A stretch of DNA of 40,000 bases from the NCBI GenBank assembly GCA_009746045.1, contig RPFO01000868.1, forward strand, positions 1 through 40,000. The letters are read 5' to 3'. A model generated the notes under the pieces. That model was not told where the DNA came from, made no database searches, and was given only the letters and a program-made list of their open reading frames with translations. Below are positions 28,560 through 40,000 of this stretch, piece by piece (the stretch's first letter is position 1; each line of letters starts with the position of its first letter). Source of the DNA: Mesostigma viride. Lineage: Eukaryota; Streptophyta; Mesostigmatophyceae; Mesostigmatales; Mesostigmataceae. The position numbers were made by a program, and so were the translations under genes.

Positions 28560-28750
28560 GTAATTTACGAGGTAGTAATTTACGAGGTAGTAATTTACGA
28601 GGTTGTAATTTACGAGGTAGTAATGTACGAGGTAGTAATGTACGAGGTAGTAATGTACGAGGTAGTAATGTACGAGGTAGTAATTTACGAGGTAGTAAGG
28701 TACGAGGTAGTAATTTGCGAGGTAGTAATTTACGAGTTGGTAATTTACGA
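28560..28750. repeat. 15-bp minisatellite
   Basis: About 12.7 copies of TAATTTACGAGGTAG with TAATG and TAAGG variants. Because 15 is divisible by three the frames remain open through it (VIYEVVIYE); no gene is implied. Confidence 0.9.
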
Positions 28751-29466
28751 TCCCGGTACTCGGTCCCGTAGGTTACGACGTCGTATGCTTCTCGCGTACA
28801 CTACCGGTACTACAATCATGTCGCTATGTCGTTCTGAATTGCAGTACGCATGTCACTTATCAGAATTTCACTTTGATTTCACTTATCATTTCGGTCAACC
28901 TAACCCCTAACACCCATTTACCCGGGGGAAAAAAATGAATGGCATTTGCAGCAAGGCTCATGCAAGACGAGTTCCTATTTCATAAAAAATTTCATTATTA
29001 AATGCAGGATTACATGTCATGCACAAAAATCCAACGCCTTCACAGAAAATAGCATATCAAGTCTTCTGACGACAATATCAAGTCAATATCAAATTCGTGG
29101 CTTCTCTTCGTGGCTTGAAATACTGTTTCCATGCGGTGCTTAGGACAGCTCCGGGGATGTCGGCACCGCACAGAAGCTCCATCCGGGAGCAAGTGCGCCG
29201 GGGGAAGATGTTGTACATCCAGAGCTCGATATGTGCGGGAAGCCGTCGTGTTGGAAACCGAGGTGTCTGCACATAATTCCGCGCGCAGGCAGCTTGTGCC
29301 TTTACGGGGGAAGACCTGCGACACAAAAACCGTGTCCGGACAATGCAATACGGAGAAATGGCAACGGCAGATGGAGTCGGCTAAGGCCGCTTGTAAGGAA
29401 AGTGATTTTTAATGCACGAATAAATGTATAATGCATGCTACATCGCCATCGCTTGGGCGGTGAAAA
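28751..29466. other. Non-coding interval
   Basis: Several overlapping ORFs of about 65-100 codons on both strands, none with a motif. No gene supported. Confidence 0.35.
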
Positions 29467-29716
29467 GACAAGGACCAACCACATGCCCCCACCTACCCTT
29501 CGTGCATCCCGCCCTTGACGAGGCACAACCATGTGCCCCCACCTACCCTTTGTGCGTCCCTCCCTTGACAAGAAACAAGCACGTGCACCTATCTAACCTT
29601 TGTGCATCCCTTCCTTGGCAAGGAACAAGCACACCCACCCACCTACTCCACATGCATCCCTCCCTTGACAAGGAACAAGCACGATCACCCAGCTACCCAC
29701 TAGCACGGCAGCAAGG
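29467..29716. repeat. 50-bp tandem repeat, five copies
   Basis: GACAAGGAACAAGCAC-like starts lie at 29467, 29517, 29567, 29617 and 29667, exactly 50 bp apart, each followed by CACCTACC and GTGCATCCCTCCCTT. Units differ by several bases. No spacers, so not a CRISPR array. Confidence 0.9.
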
Positions 29717-29939
29717 CAGACCTTACAATGGCAAGTGATGTTTATCGGTAGAAACTGTTAGACAACTAGCAAACGAGCCAGCCGGTGAAGAGCAAGGCAC
29801 GCATGCAAGGAATTTGTCGTTGCCTATGTCTACGCTTGTGTTTGTCACTGCAGTTGAAATCTGCATTTGCATCAGCAGGCCCGATCGAACCCCATGTCGC
29901 CACCCGCATTTCCACTTATACTTCACGGCCCCTTATTCT

Positions 29940-30320
29940 TCTCTTGTGCCTGCCTTTGCCCTAACTGTTACCCTAGCATCTGCCCTTGCCCCTATCCTTT
30001 GATCCCCAGTGTTTGCCGTTGCCCTCATCCTTTCCCTAGTGCCTGCCCTTGTCTTCATCTTTTCCCTTGTGCCTGCCCTTGCCCTTGTCCGTTCCCTCGT
30101 GCTTGACTTGTCCTAATCTCTTTCCCTTGCGCCTGCCCTTGCCCTTATCCGCTTCCCTTGTGCCTGCCCCTGCCCTTGCCCTTGTCATTTCCCTTGAGCC
30201 TGCCCTTTTGGCAAGCACAAGTGCCTTTGTCCTTTCCTTGGCCTTGTGCTTGCTCTTCCAGTTTCCCTTTCCTTTGCTCGTGCGGTTGCCTTTGCTCTTA
30301 CCCGGGTGCTTGCCCTTGCC
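29940..30320. repeat. Degenerate (CCCTTG)-type array
   Basis: Repeated words TGCCCTTGCCCTTGTCC and TTTCCCTTGTGCCTGCC, a worn hexamer-based array. ORFs over it are low complexity. Confidence 0.7.
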
Positions 30321-32155
<1,835 letters not shown>

Positions 32156-32520
32156 GTGGTGGTACACAAATACCGTACAGGTGGTACCATACACAACTGC
32201 AGCCAGGACAACAGCGGGCGCTGCGTACCTGCCGTGGGAAGGAGGGGGTGGTACACAAATACCGTACAGGTGGTACACAACTGCAGCCAGCACAACAGCG
32301 AGTCGCTGCGTACCTGCCGTGGGAAGGAGGGGGTGGTACACAAATACCGTACAGGTGGTACACAACTGCAGCCAGCACAACAGCGAGTCGCTGCGTACCT
32401 GCCGTGGGAAGGAGGGAGGTGGTACACAAAAACCGTACAGGTGGTACACAACTGCAGCCAGCACAACAGCGAGTCGCTGCGTACCTGCCGTGGGAAGGAG
32501 GGGGGTGCTACACAAATATC
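32156..32520. repeat. 86-bp tandem repeat, four copies
   Basis: GTACACAAATACCGTACAGG recurs at 32162, 32251, 32336 and 32422, and in part at about 32508 (spacings 89, 85, 86, 86). Each unit contains CAACTGCAGCCAG and TACCTGCCGTGGGAAGGAGG. No unit has a stop in most frames, so several overlapping ORFs appear on both strands and none is credible. Confidence 0.9.
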
Positions 32521-32529
32521 CGACCTATA

Positions 32530-33240
32530 TATTAGCGATAGCCGCCGCCTATTAAACAGGTCCTATTCATCACGAGCGTCAACGCCCCGTCATCGCCCCG
32601 TCATCGCCCGGCCGAGGGCCTTAACCTGTTAACTGTTTATTCGGAGTGATAGTCAACGACCTATACTACCAATAGCTGCCGCATATCAAACATCGGTTTT
32701 TCATCGGGCCCGTCGAGGGCGATGACGGTGACGGTCGTCACCGTCATCGCCCTCGACGGGCCAACATCTAAACTCTTCTCTTAATCAACAATCTATATTA
32801 CCAATAGCCGCCGCCTATCAAACAGATCCTATTCATCACGCGCGTCAACGCCCCGTCATCGCCCCGTCATCGCCCCGTGATCGCCATGCCGAGCCAGCCG
32901 AGGGCCAACCTCTTAACTCTTTACATTTGTATTCGGAGTAGTAGTCAACGACCTATATTACCAATAGCCGCCGCATATCAAAAAGGTCGTATTCATGACG
33001 CCCGTCGAGGGCGATGACGGTGACGCCGTCACCGTCATCGCCCACGGGCCAACATCTAAACTCTTCTCTTAATCAACAATCTATATTACCAATAGCCGCC
33101 GCCTGTCAAACAGATCCTATTCATCACGCGCGTCAACGCCCCGTCATCGCCCCGTCATCGCCCCGTCATCGCTCCGTGATCGCCATGCCGACTGCCGAGG
33201 GCCAACCTCTTAACTCTTTATTCGGAGTAATAGTTAACTG
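32530..33240. repeat. Higher-order satellite, about 288-bp unit, with hairpins
   Basis: CCAATAGCCGCCGCCT recurs at 32801 and 33089, with a related GATAGCCGCCGCC near 32536. Between them each unit has a second half-unit (GCCGCCGCATATCAAA) followed by an inverted repeat, and runs of CGCCCCGTCAT. The best hairpin (about 32707-32762) has arms of 27 bp with a 2-bp loop, built on GTCGAGGGCGATGACGGTGA. Confidence 0.85.
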
Positions 33241-35272
33241 CCGGCATTGCCATACAAGAAGAAGCTCTCGATCCTAGGTATAGACTACCTCGGGTATCAT
33301 CATCGTAATTGCTAGCATCGAGATCATTCATACCTACCGACGATGGCCAGCTGCAAAAGAAAAATGTCGACCAACAGACAGGACCTATCGCCGGGAACCC
33401 TCAAGGCAATAAGGGCGAGACAGGCTTTCACCGTTAAGTAAAGTTGTCCACATCGTGCTAAGGAATTTGTGCTAATCTATGAGTACCTATATGGACACTT
33501 TGTCGCATTTTTTACATGGCAAATAAGCGATGTATGTGTCATGTAGGCTGCCATTGGTGCATGCATGCATGGGCCAGCAATGATGGTCAGAGGTACATTG
33601 TGCCTATGAGATAACCATCGATTTGTTGATCAGCAAGTGATTCATTACGTGAGACAACAATATGTTTGGGGGCTAAGCTTCTTACATTGGTCACATGGCC
33701 CGCCATAATTGTTTTCTTATGTGTTTAAGGTTAGGGCTCTGTTCATGACTGAACGTCATGAACGCGCTCTATTCATGACATTGATTAATTGATTTTAATT
33801 AGTCTCATGTCCATGTTGGGGGACCGGGATCTCTGAATTCCCCAAAGAAGATATAGTGGAAGTCACCCCAAGACGTCAATATCCGTCAAGACGTCAATAA
33901 CAACATGTATGTCCACAGCTCAGCTAGTAGTCTAAAATATGGGCCTCGAGCTAATCTTGCACGCAAGCAATGCCTATCATCAAGGATTAATTAATGCCTA
34001 TCAACAAGGAGACAATCATGCTTGTTAAATTTCCTAGGACCCACAACTGGGGGTCGTAGTCTTTGACAATGTCCGCCTGGGCAACGCTACTAATCCTACA
34101 CATCCGAGGTCCCATGTCTGAATAAGAGGGGTTGAGCGGATGACGCCAACAGTGTCTGTGCTCTGCATGTCAGCTAAAATCATATCGCGGAGACAAACAT
34201 ATGTGATGCCAGATCTCCTTTGCGGCCGTTCCGAGCTTGGCACTGGATTCGTTGTCCACATCGTCGCGTCGCTGCCGCAACACGATGTTTTCTGGCATCC
34301 GCGGGCTTTTGGTTCCCGCCGCACATTTGAAAGTGCTGTCCTCCGGCTTTTTGCCTTTGCACCGTGTGCAGTTCTTGGACGTTTGGAATCATGGCATGGC
34401 TAACGTGATGACTGACTAGCTAGACCTTTTCAGTGGTTTTCCATTTGCGGGTATTTCCTCGTAAATGGTGGGAGAGCGATCGCAGCAATGGTGCTCACCA
34501 CTAGACACTCCCGGCCAGTTAGGCTAGAAACACACGCCCTGATCAAGCATGCTGTTTCCGGCCCCACCGTCTAGGTCATCTAGTCGCTCCACACGTAAGC
34601 CAGCCATAATTTCAATGCACAAGGATACACATTTCCATCACCATTCATCTTCATCATCCTGAACGACTCGAAAACGCGGAAAAGATAACGGCAGGCTCGA
34701 GCTACCATGGTCCGGATTCTCCCGATTTCTGGCCTGCGCTGGTTGTCTCTTTGATATGGCGGTATGTCCAATGTTGGCCACTGCGTCGCCTAACAGGTTC
34801 TTACATGGTCGGCAAGGGCCTGACCATGTAAGAAGATATCTCCCTGGCTGGCCAGTCCACAAGGAACCAGCACAGACCTCATCTGAATCAACCTGATTAA
34901 TTAACTAACTACTTAATTCATTTATTAAACTCATGCCCCCATTAGGGAGTCAAGGAGCATTAGCTAACCCCGATTAATTAATTAATTAATTAATTAAACA
35001 CGTGCTCCTGTTGGGGAGTCACGGAGCACCGAAGTGCTTTTAATCCCTGTGTGTGCACAACAGGAGAAAGGGCAGAGACCCCCAGTCTCCTTCATGCCTA
35101 AGGCATGCCACAGCTGCATTCGGGAACGCTAGCTAAACGGACACGCTAACGATCCGGCAATCTGTGGGTGCAATAAGACCCATGTGAGCATGGCATAACA
35201 CTAGGAGCGTGGGCAAGTAATCTCATCATAGCCAGGACGTAGCATGGCTGTACTAGGACTATACCCCGATCA
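33241..35272. other. Two-kilobase interval without a supported gene
   Basis: AT-rich in part. ORFs up to 96 codons near 34034-34403 show no motif I recognise. A hairpin TTCTTACATGGTC / GACCATGTAAGAA lies at about 34798-34835, and a (TTAA)-type run at 34972-34996. Two similar segments with GGGGAGTCA(C/A)GGAGCA-like words lie at about 34945 and 35013. Confidence 0.4.
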
Positions 35273-35380
35273 ATGGATGGATGGATGGATGGATGGATGG
35301 ATGGATGGATGGATGGATGGATGGATGGATGGATGGATGGATGGATGGATGGATGGATGGATGGATGGATGGATGGATGG
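35273..35380. repeat. (GGAT)27 tract
   Basis: 108 bp of perfect ATGG units, ending directly before the 5' side of the ORF1 element. Confidence 0.98.
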
Positions 35381-35521
35381 TAACCGGCCACGAGGTAGCC
35401 ATGGCTGTCGGAGCTCATAACTTTCACGTTTGAGCACCGAATTTAGCCGTGAATATCACTATCGCTTCGTCTTTCTAAGACGCACATGCTGATATAATTT
35501 TCCGAATCTAAAACGCAATAT

Positions 35522-36500
35522 ATGGCGACCAAACACGCCTCGACGCAACGCAGCCTGGCGGCTGCGCTCGGCAATGAAAATACGCCTGCAGCTCCGGCTG
35601 CAGCTTCGCCATCAGGTCCGGCAGGCGGCGATGACAGTCGTGCACTGGTCGTCCCGCAACCCCCCGGGCTTAACGCCTCGCCATCTGCATCGCCTGACCC
35701 CAAGCGCACCCGCCCAGCCGACGACACAGGAGGGTCTTCACGCCCCCAATACACAGAACCGAGCTTTCGGCCCCGGCCTTTCAAGGTCGCAGATTACGAC
35801 TGGGCCACCATTTCTCCGACCGATGCTATGCGCTGCATCTTCTTCGGGGATTACGCTTCGCTTAACGACCTGTGCCTCCATCTCTACTCCACCAATCGCC
35901 TCCTCGCCCCAGACGGCCGCCGCTGGGAAAACATCTACGGGCTCATCGGCGGCTTCCGCCCCCATCTCCAGCACGCCATCCTCAACTCCCTTCTCCAGCG
36001 CTCTGACGCCGAGATCTGGGCTTCACCCCTTTCCGTCCCCACCCTCCGCTCCATCCTCACGGAAGCCTTTCAGCAGCACGTGACCCCCCTTGCTGCCGAC
36101 ATAGCAGCAATCGGCGGCACGCTGACTGCTGAACTTCCTCACATTTCCACCGCCGCCGCCTCCACCTCCACTGCCATTTCCGCCTCCACAGCCGACATCA
36201 AAGCCCAGCTCCTCGACCTCGACCAACGCCTTCAAGCCACCGCCAACGCCCTTGAGAGCTTGCATGACACCGCCGGCCTCACCGCCCAAGCGGTGAAGGA
36301 CATCGCCGCCCAGCCGGCGCCTGCTGGCCCGGCCGGCGATGCTCCCTCCACCTGGGCGGACTTGCTTAAGCAGCACACCACCTCCACCACCTCCACCATC
36401 TCGGCACAACTCAAGCAACAAGCCCTCGACCTTCGCGAGGAAGCCGACATCGCCCGGCGCAGCCACAATGTCATCGTCAAGCACTTCGACCAGCAGGCAG
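35522..36500 (+). CDS. L1-type ORF1 protein, N-terminal part
   Basis: The ATG at 35522 gives MATKHASTQRSLAAALG and a Pro/Ala-rich disordered region (to about residue 95). A helical part around 100-190 (DAMRCIFFGDYASLNDLCLH) follows, then a Ser/Thr/Ala heptad-like stretch at about 200-275 (DIKAQLLDLDQRLQATANAL) that fits a coiled coil. ARRSHNVIVKHF at about 314-323 is the first strand of an RRM-like domain. The order coiled coil, RRM, C-terminal domain is that of L1 ORF1, an RNA-binding chaperone of the retrotransposon particle. The frame is cut at codon 327 by the element at 36501-36871. The ORF's apparent end at 36574 lies within that insertion. Confidence 0.7.
36496..36500. repeat. Target-site duplication GGCAG, left
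   Basis: GGCAG is repeated exactly at 36872-36876. Confidence 0.8.
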
Positions 36501-36871
36501 AGTTAAGTAATGCAATACGCATTACTTTTGCATACTTGCAAGTATGCAAAAGTAATGCGTATTGCATTACTTAACTAAAATTGGGCCGCGTGGGGAAATC
36601 CAGCGTTCCGCACACACCGCTCGTTACCGAGGTGACTCGATTAATTACGACTCGGCTATTCCCAGCCTCGCGCCGTAATTCCTATTTCGACTTGGCCTAC
36701 CCGGCCTCCGCCAAACATAGAAATCCACAAATATTTCGACTCGGCCTCCCAGGCCTACCCGCCGCAAATATTTCCGTGCCTCCGAGAGGATTCGAACCCG
36801 GTCGGTACCCCAGGAGCGAACGCCAATCTTAGTTAAGTAATGCAATACGCATTACTTTTGCAAACTTAACT
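36501..36871. mobile_element. Short AGTTA-type element with palindromic end (371 bp)
   Basis: The left end is a perfect 76-bp palindrome (36501-36576) starting AGTTAAGTAATGCAATACGC and ending CTTAACT. The right end (36831-36871) is a shortened copy, also AGTTAAG...CTTAACT. The middle has a tRNA-like B-box (36788-36798). A 5-bp duplication GGCAG flanks it. Its removal with one duplication copy restores the host ORF in frame. It has no coding capacity. Confidence 0.8.
36788..36798 (-). other. tRNA-like B-box, copy 3
   Basis: GGTTCGAATCC on the minus strand, preceded by TACCGACCG. The arms do not pair as a T-stem, so it is not a tRNA gene. Confidence 0.5.
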
Positions 36872-36876
36872 GGCAG

Positions 36877-37268
36877 GTGAGACCTCCACGAGCCTCCTTG
36901 AGGCATTTAAGCGCGACATTCTTGCCCCCATGCTACTCACTGGTGAGCTGGACATGTCGGCTGTCCGCCTCCCCCGCGCGCGGGGGAAGGCTGGCCCGGC
37001 ACCCGTGCTCCTCACCTTTAAGTACATGGCGGACAAGCTGTCGTTCCTTAAATGCCGCAAGAAGCTCTCGAGGACTCGCTTCACGCTGGACGACGACTTG
37101 ACCCTGGCCCAGCAACAGCGGCGACGCGAGCTATGGCAGACCTACCTTCAGCTCCGGCACAGCGCAGGGGGGAAGCCGGTATACTGGAGGGGGCGGTCAT
37201 CCACGTTGACCACAAGCCCTGGCAGCCCCCTCCTGCCACCTCAGACTAGGGAATTCATACCAGTGTAG
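36877..37268 (+). CDS. L1-type ORF1 protein, C-terminal part
   Basis: In the frame of the N-terminal part it reads ETSTSLLEAFKRDILAPMLL, then LLTFKYMADKLSFLKCRKKL, FTLDDDLTLAQQQRRRELW and GGKPVYWRGRS. This is the pattern of the RRM end and C-terminal domain of L1 ORF1 and its relatives: a strand with KxxxKxxFLKxRKKL, then D-L-T-xxxQxxRRxLW. With the first part the protein would be about 456 residues. The stop at 37268 is natural. Confidence 0.75.
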
Positions 37269-37664
37269 ATTAGTCAGGCTTAGCCTAGCATGTGGCCCAC
37301 GCGCATGTGCGCCCATAATGGCCCCCATGGATGATGCCTACAGAATTTAGCCAAGCCATGCCTATAACGGGACCCCATGGATGTTGCATTAAGAATTTAG
37401 CCATGCTATGCAATGCAGAGAGATGCTCTCTGTCGAGAAGCCATGCCCTAGCTCTTGTATAGCCATGATGATCTTCCCCCACATGACATACTCCCCCTTA
37501 GCTGGGCATAGTGTGAAGATCATGAGGGTGCAGGTGCCCTAGTGCACCTAGAGCAAGTGTTGTTTACATTCCCACCCTTGCAGGAAGTAGCTTAGAATGT
37601 ATGATAGGCCATATGCCCCTTCTCTGGGCTATGTGCTACATATACTCCCAACGGAGTTATGTTA
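37269..37664 (+). other. Non-coding region after ORF1
   Basis: It holds two imperfect copies of CCCATGGATG followed by AGAATTTAGCCA (about 37323 and 37375). No reverse transcriptase segment in any frame. Confidence 0.5.
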
Positions 37665-37686
37665 CAATTCAATTCAATTCAATTCA

Positions 37687-38369
37687 ATGGATGGATGGAT
37701 GGATGGATGGATGGATGGATGGATGGATGGATGGATGGATGGATGGATGGATGGATGGATGGATGGATGGATGGATGGATGGATGGATGGATGGATGGAT
37801 GGATGGATGGATGGATGGATGGATGGATGGATGGATGGATGGATGGATGGATGGATGGATGGATGGATGGATGGATGGATGGATGGATGGATGGATGGAT
37901 GGATGGATGGATGGATGGATGGATGGATGGATGGATGGATGGATGGATGGATGGATGGATGGATGGATGGATGGATGGATGGATGGATGGATGGATGGAT
38001 GGATGGATGGATGGATGGATGGATGGATGGATGGATGGATGGATGGATGGATGGATGGATGGATGGATGGATGGATGGATGGATGGATGGATGGATGGAT
38101 GGATGGATGGATGGATGGATGGATGGATGGATGGATGGATGGATGGATGGATGGATGGATGGATGGATGGATGGATGGATGGATGGATGGATGGATGGAT
38201 GGATGGATGGATGGATGGATGGATGGATGGATGGATGGATGGATGGATGGATGGATGGATGGATGGATGGATGGATGGATGGATGGATGGATGGATGGAT
38301 GGATGGATGGATGGATGGATGGATGGATGGATGGATGGATGGATGGATGGATGGATGGATGGATGGATG
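37687..38369. repeat. (GGAT)n tract, about 170 uninterrupted units
   Basis: 683 bp of perfect ATGG/GGAT with no variant seen. It starts directly after the ATTCA tail. The overlapping WMDG/IHPS ORFs are artefacts. Confidence 0.98.
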
Positions 38370-39750
38370 TCAGGCTTGTCTTACATGATGCAGTGGAACT
38401 TTGGTGCTGGAGGGTTAATTGTGGCCCGGTCTGGTTTAGCTTCAGTGCTCTCATGGCGGCCTTCATTTGTAATTATTTGAATGCATGCCCATTGGGCCAT
38501 GCATAGTGTATATTTTTTACGCATGCACGCCCATTATGTATCGCTGGGTCCATCCCATCAATGCTTGTTTATTGCCAGGTCTGGTGTAAGTAAGTTAGTG
38601 CTATCTAGTCTACAAAATCCTCACTACACTTCTCCCCAAAGCGCCCCTTCCGCTTTGGGGGAGGGGGCTTACCCACATGGGCTGGCGTGTGAGCCGGGAC
38701 ATTGGTCTTCCACCTCTTCTTGTTCTGCATAGGAACAGAGAGCGAAGAAATGCGGTGTGGGGACCCCTTCTCGTGGTAATGCGTTACATGTACTCCCCAC
38801 CGGGCTTTGCTCTTCATGGGTTCATAAAGACAACAATTATTCAGTAAGAATTTAATAAATTAGGAACATATATCCGTTGGGAGTCACTGTTACACATATA
38901 CCTGAAAAGGGGCATATGATTTTAAATACATTCTGAGCTACAACCTGCACGTGCATGGGTTTAGTTAACTGGCACCTATACTAGAGGCCTGACATGGGGT
39001 GGAGCTTCAGTGCTTCCCCGCCTTCTCCTTCTCCCACACTGGGTGCTCCGCGTCCTTCTTCTCCGGCCCTGCCCATGGGTGCACCGGCCCCGCCTCCTCC
39101 TTCTCCTCTCGGGACGATTCGCGCTCCACGCATGGCTGCAGCATCAGTTAGCACGGGCAAGACATAGCAGTAACCGCGCTATTGCTGTTCTAGCACCAGC
39201 CTAGCAGACTGCCATGATCACTCAGCAAACCCACGACAGCTAAACCCTTGGCTGTCACAACCAGTCCATGCATCATTAAGTATGGGTACAGGGAAAGCTT
39301 CCCGCATATCCATGGCCATATGGATGGCAGCAACACAACGACTTGCCCCCTAGCCCCCCGTGCACACACAAAAACGTGGGTCGTGGCTTCCACGCCCCAT
39401 CCGCCATGCATGACAGCGCGTACCTTACTCGCATTCACACCGGGCTGCATCCCAGCGCCGTTGCTGTCCCCATGTGACACGTCGGCTGATTAAGCAGACA
39501 CACAGCAGAGTCTGATGTAAACCGCTAAACCCCAAACCCATGCAGACCACAGTCAAGGACGCGTGCATGTCAAGCCATGCCAATTGTGAACCGTACAGCA
39601 ATTTACTTTTCAAGCCTGAAGAGGTGGATAGCAGATACTAGCCTGGAAGAGGTTACAGGGGCACATGTCCATTAGCGAGCGGAACAACACAGCATACACC
39701 CTACAAGCGTACCGCACAATGTCCTCCTGCAATTGTCTGCAGATCTCCCA
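38370..39750. other. Interval without a supported gene
   Basis: ORFs up to about 96 codons, none with a motif. A hairpin CCCCAAAGCG / CGCTTTGGGG lies at 38634-38660. Confidence 0.4.
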
Positions 39751-39842
39751 ATGCCGCAGACATCTCCACTGCTCTCATGGCGATTGCAAATGCTTCATGC
39801 CGCTGACATCTCCACTGCTCTCATGGCGATTGCAAATGCTTG
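39751..39842. repeat. 46-bp tandem duplication
   Basis: ATGCCGC(A/T)GACATCTCC ... GCAAATGCTT is present twice, exactly 46 bp apart, with a third start at 39843. Confidence 0.85.
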
Positions 39843-40000
39843 ATGCCGCACCTCTGCTTACAGCAGAAAAGCTTCCTCCGGGCGAGGCACCTGACTGGAA
39901 CCAACACCCATTCCTTGGCTTCACAACGTGGCCATGACAGCATCGTGAATCTGCTTCGCCAACGCCCACACTTCAGGACCCGCGCCCTGCACCGCCATGG

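Larger units (their letters stand above)
35381..37686 (+). mobile_element. LINE-like element carrying only ORF1
   Basis: The interval between two GGAT tracts holds a leader of about 140 bp, an L1-type ORF1 (interrupted by a smaller element), about 400 bp of non-coding 3' sequence and a four-unit ATTCA tail (about 37665-37686). No reverse transcriptase or endonuclease is present. Boundaries are inferred from the tracts; a 5-bp duplication cannot be recognised inside identical repeats. Confidence 0.5.

Noticed and set aside
29467-29716. CRISPR-like array with regular 50-bp spacing
   Set aside because: The whole 50-bp unit repeats with divergence. There are no unique spacers, and the genome is eukaryotic.
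34034-34403. Overlapping ORFs on both strands that look somewhat protein-like
   Set aside because: No motif on either strand and no neighbouring exon signals; too short to call.
37597-38506. Long ORFs encoding WMDG or IHPS repeats
   Set aside because: Translations of the perfect (GGAT)n tract; three forward frames and the reverse strand are all open.

Overview
The window comes from a eukaryotic nuclear genome and is almost entirely repeats: nested mobile elements, very long simple-sequence tracts and satellites, with at most two host-like genes. The element types (Copia-type LTR element, LINEs with an L1-type ORF1 or with a restriction-like endonuclease, a piggyBac-like element, short tRNA-like elements) and the GC-rich coding style suggest a green alga or similar repeat-rich microbial eukaryote. 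The species is not determined.

Layout. 1-2147: repeat debris with short retroposons whose tails are (TTAC)n. 2148-10597: a complete minus-strand Copia-type element with 648/649-bp LTRs, a GGAAT target duplication, unusual AG...CT termini, an extra ORF before gag, and a protease that appears to lie after the integrase. It sits in an older LINE whose pieces resume at 10603-10752, 13031-13526 and 14120-14187. That LINE also holds two solo LTRs of another family in opposite orientation (duplications CCCGC and CCCTC). One solo LTR holds a piggyBac-like element (TTAA), and the other gives the unfilled version of that site.

14533-16530: a (TTGG)n tract, a dispersed repeat and a 171-bp satellite. 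17171-19835: two minus-strand coding regions I do not recognise, probably spliced. The 5' end of the second lies inside a near-perfect 613-bp palindrome (296-bp arms). 21000-23250: G-rich hexamer arrays in an 868-bp higher-order unit. 24031-24613: a short element with AGTTA...TAACT ends, running directly into about 1.67 kb of (GGTA)n, which in turn abuts the 3' end of a 5'-truncated LINE (26435-28404, minus).

28560-33240: several unrelated tandem arrays (15, 50, 86 and about 288 bp). 35273-38369: a LINE ORF1 without any reverse transcriptase, between two (GGAT)n tracts and broken by a 371-bp AGTTA-type element whose removal restores the frame. The rest is non-coding as far as I can see.

Two themes stand out. 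First, one LTR element and at least two short elements share AGTTA...TAACT termini and roughly 5-bp target duplications, which may mean the short ones are moved by the integrase of the large one. Second, nearly every long tetranucleotide tract directly touches the end of a mobile element.
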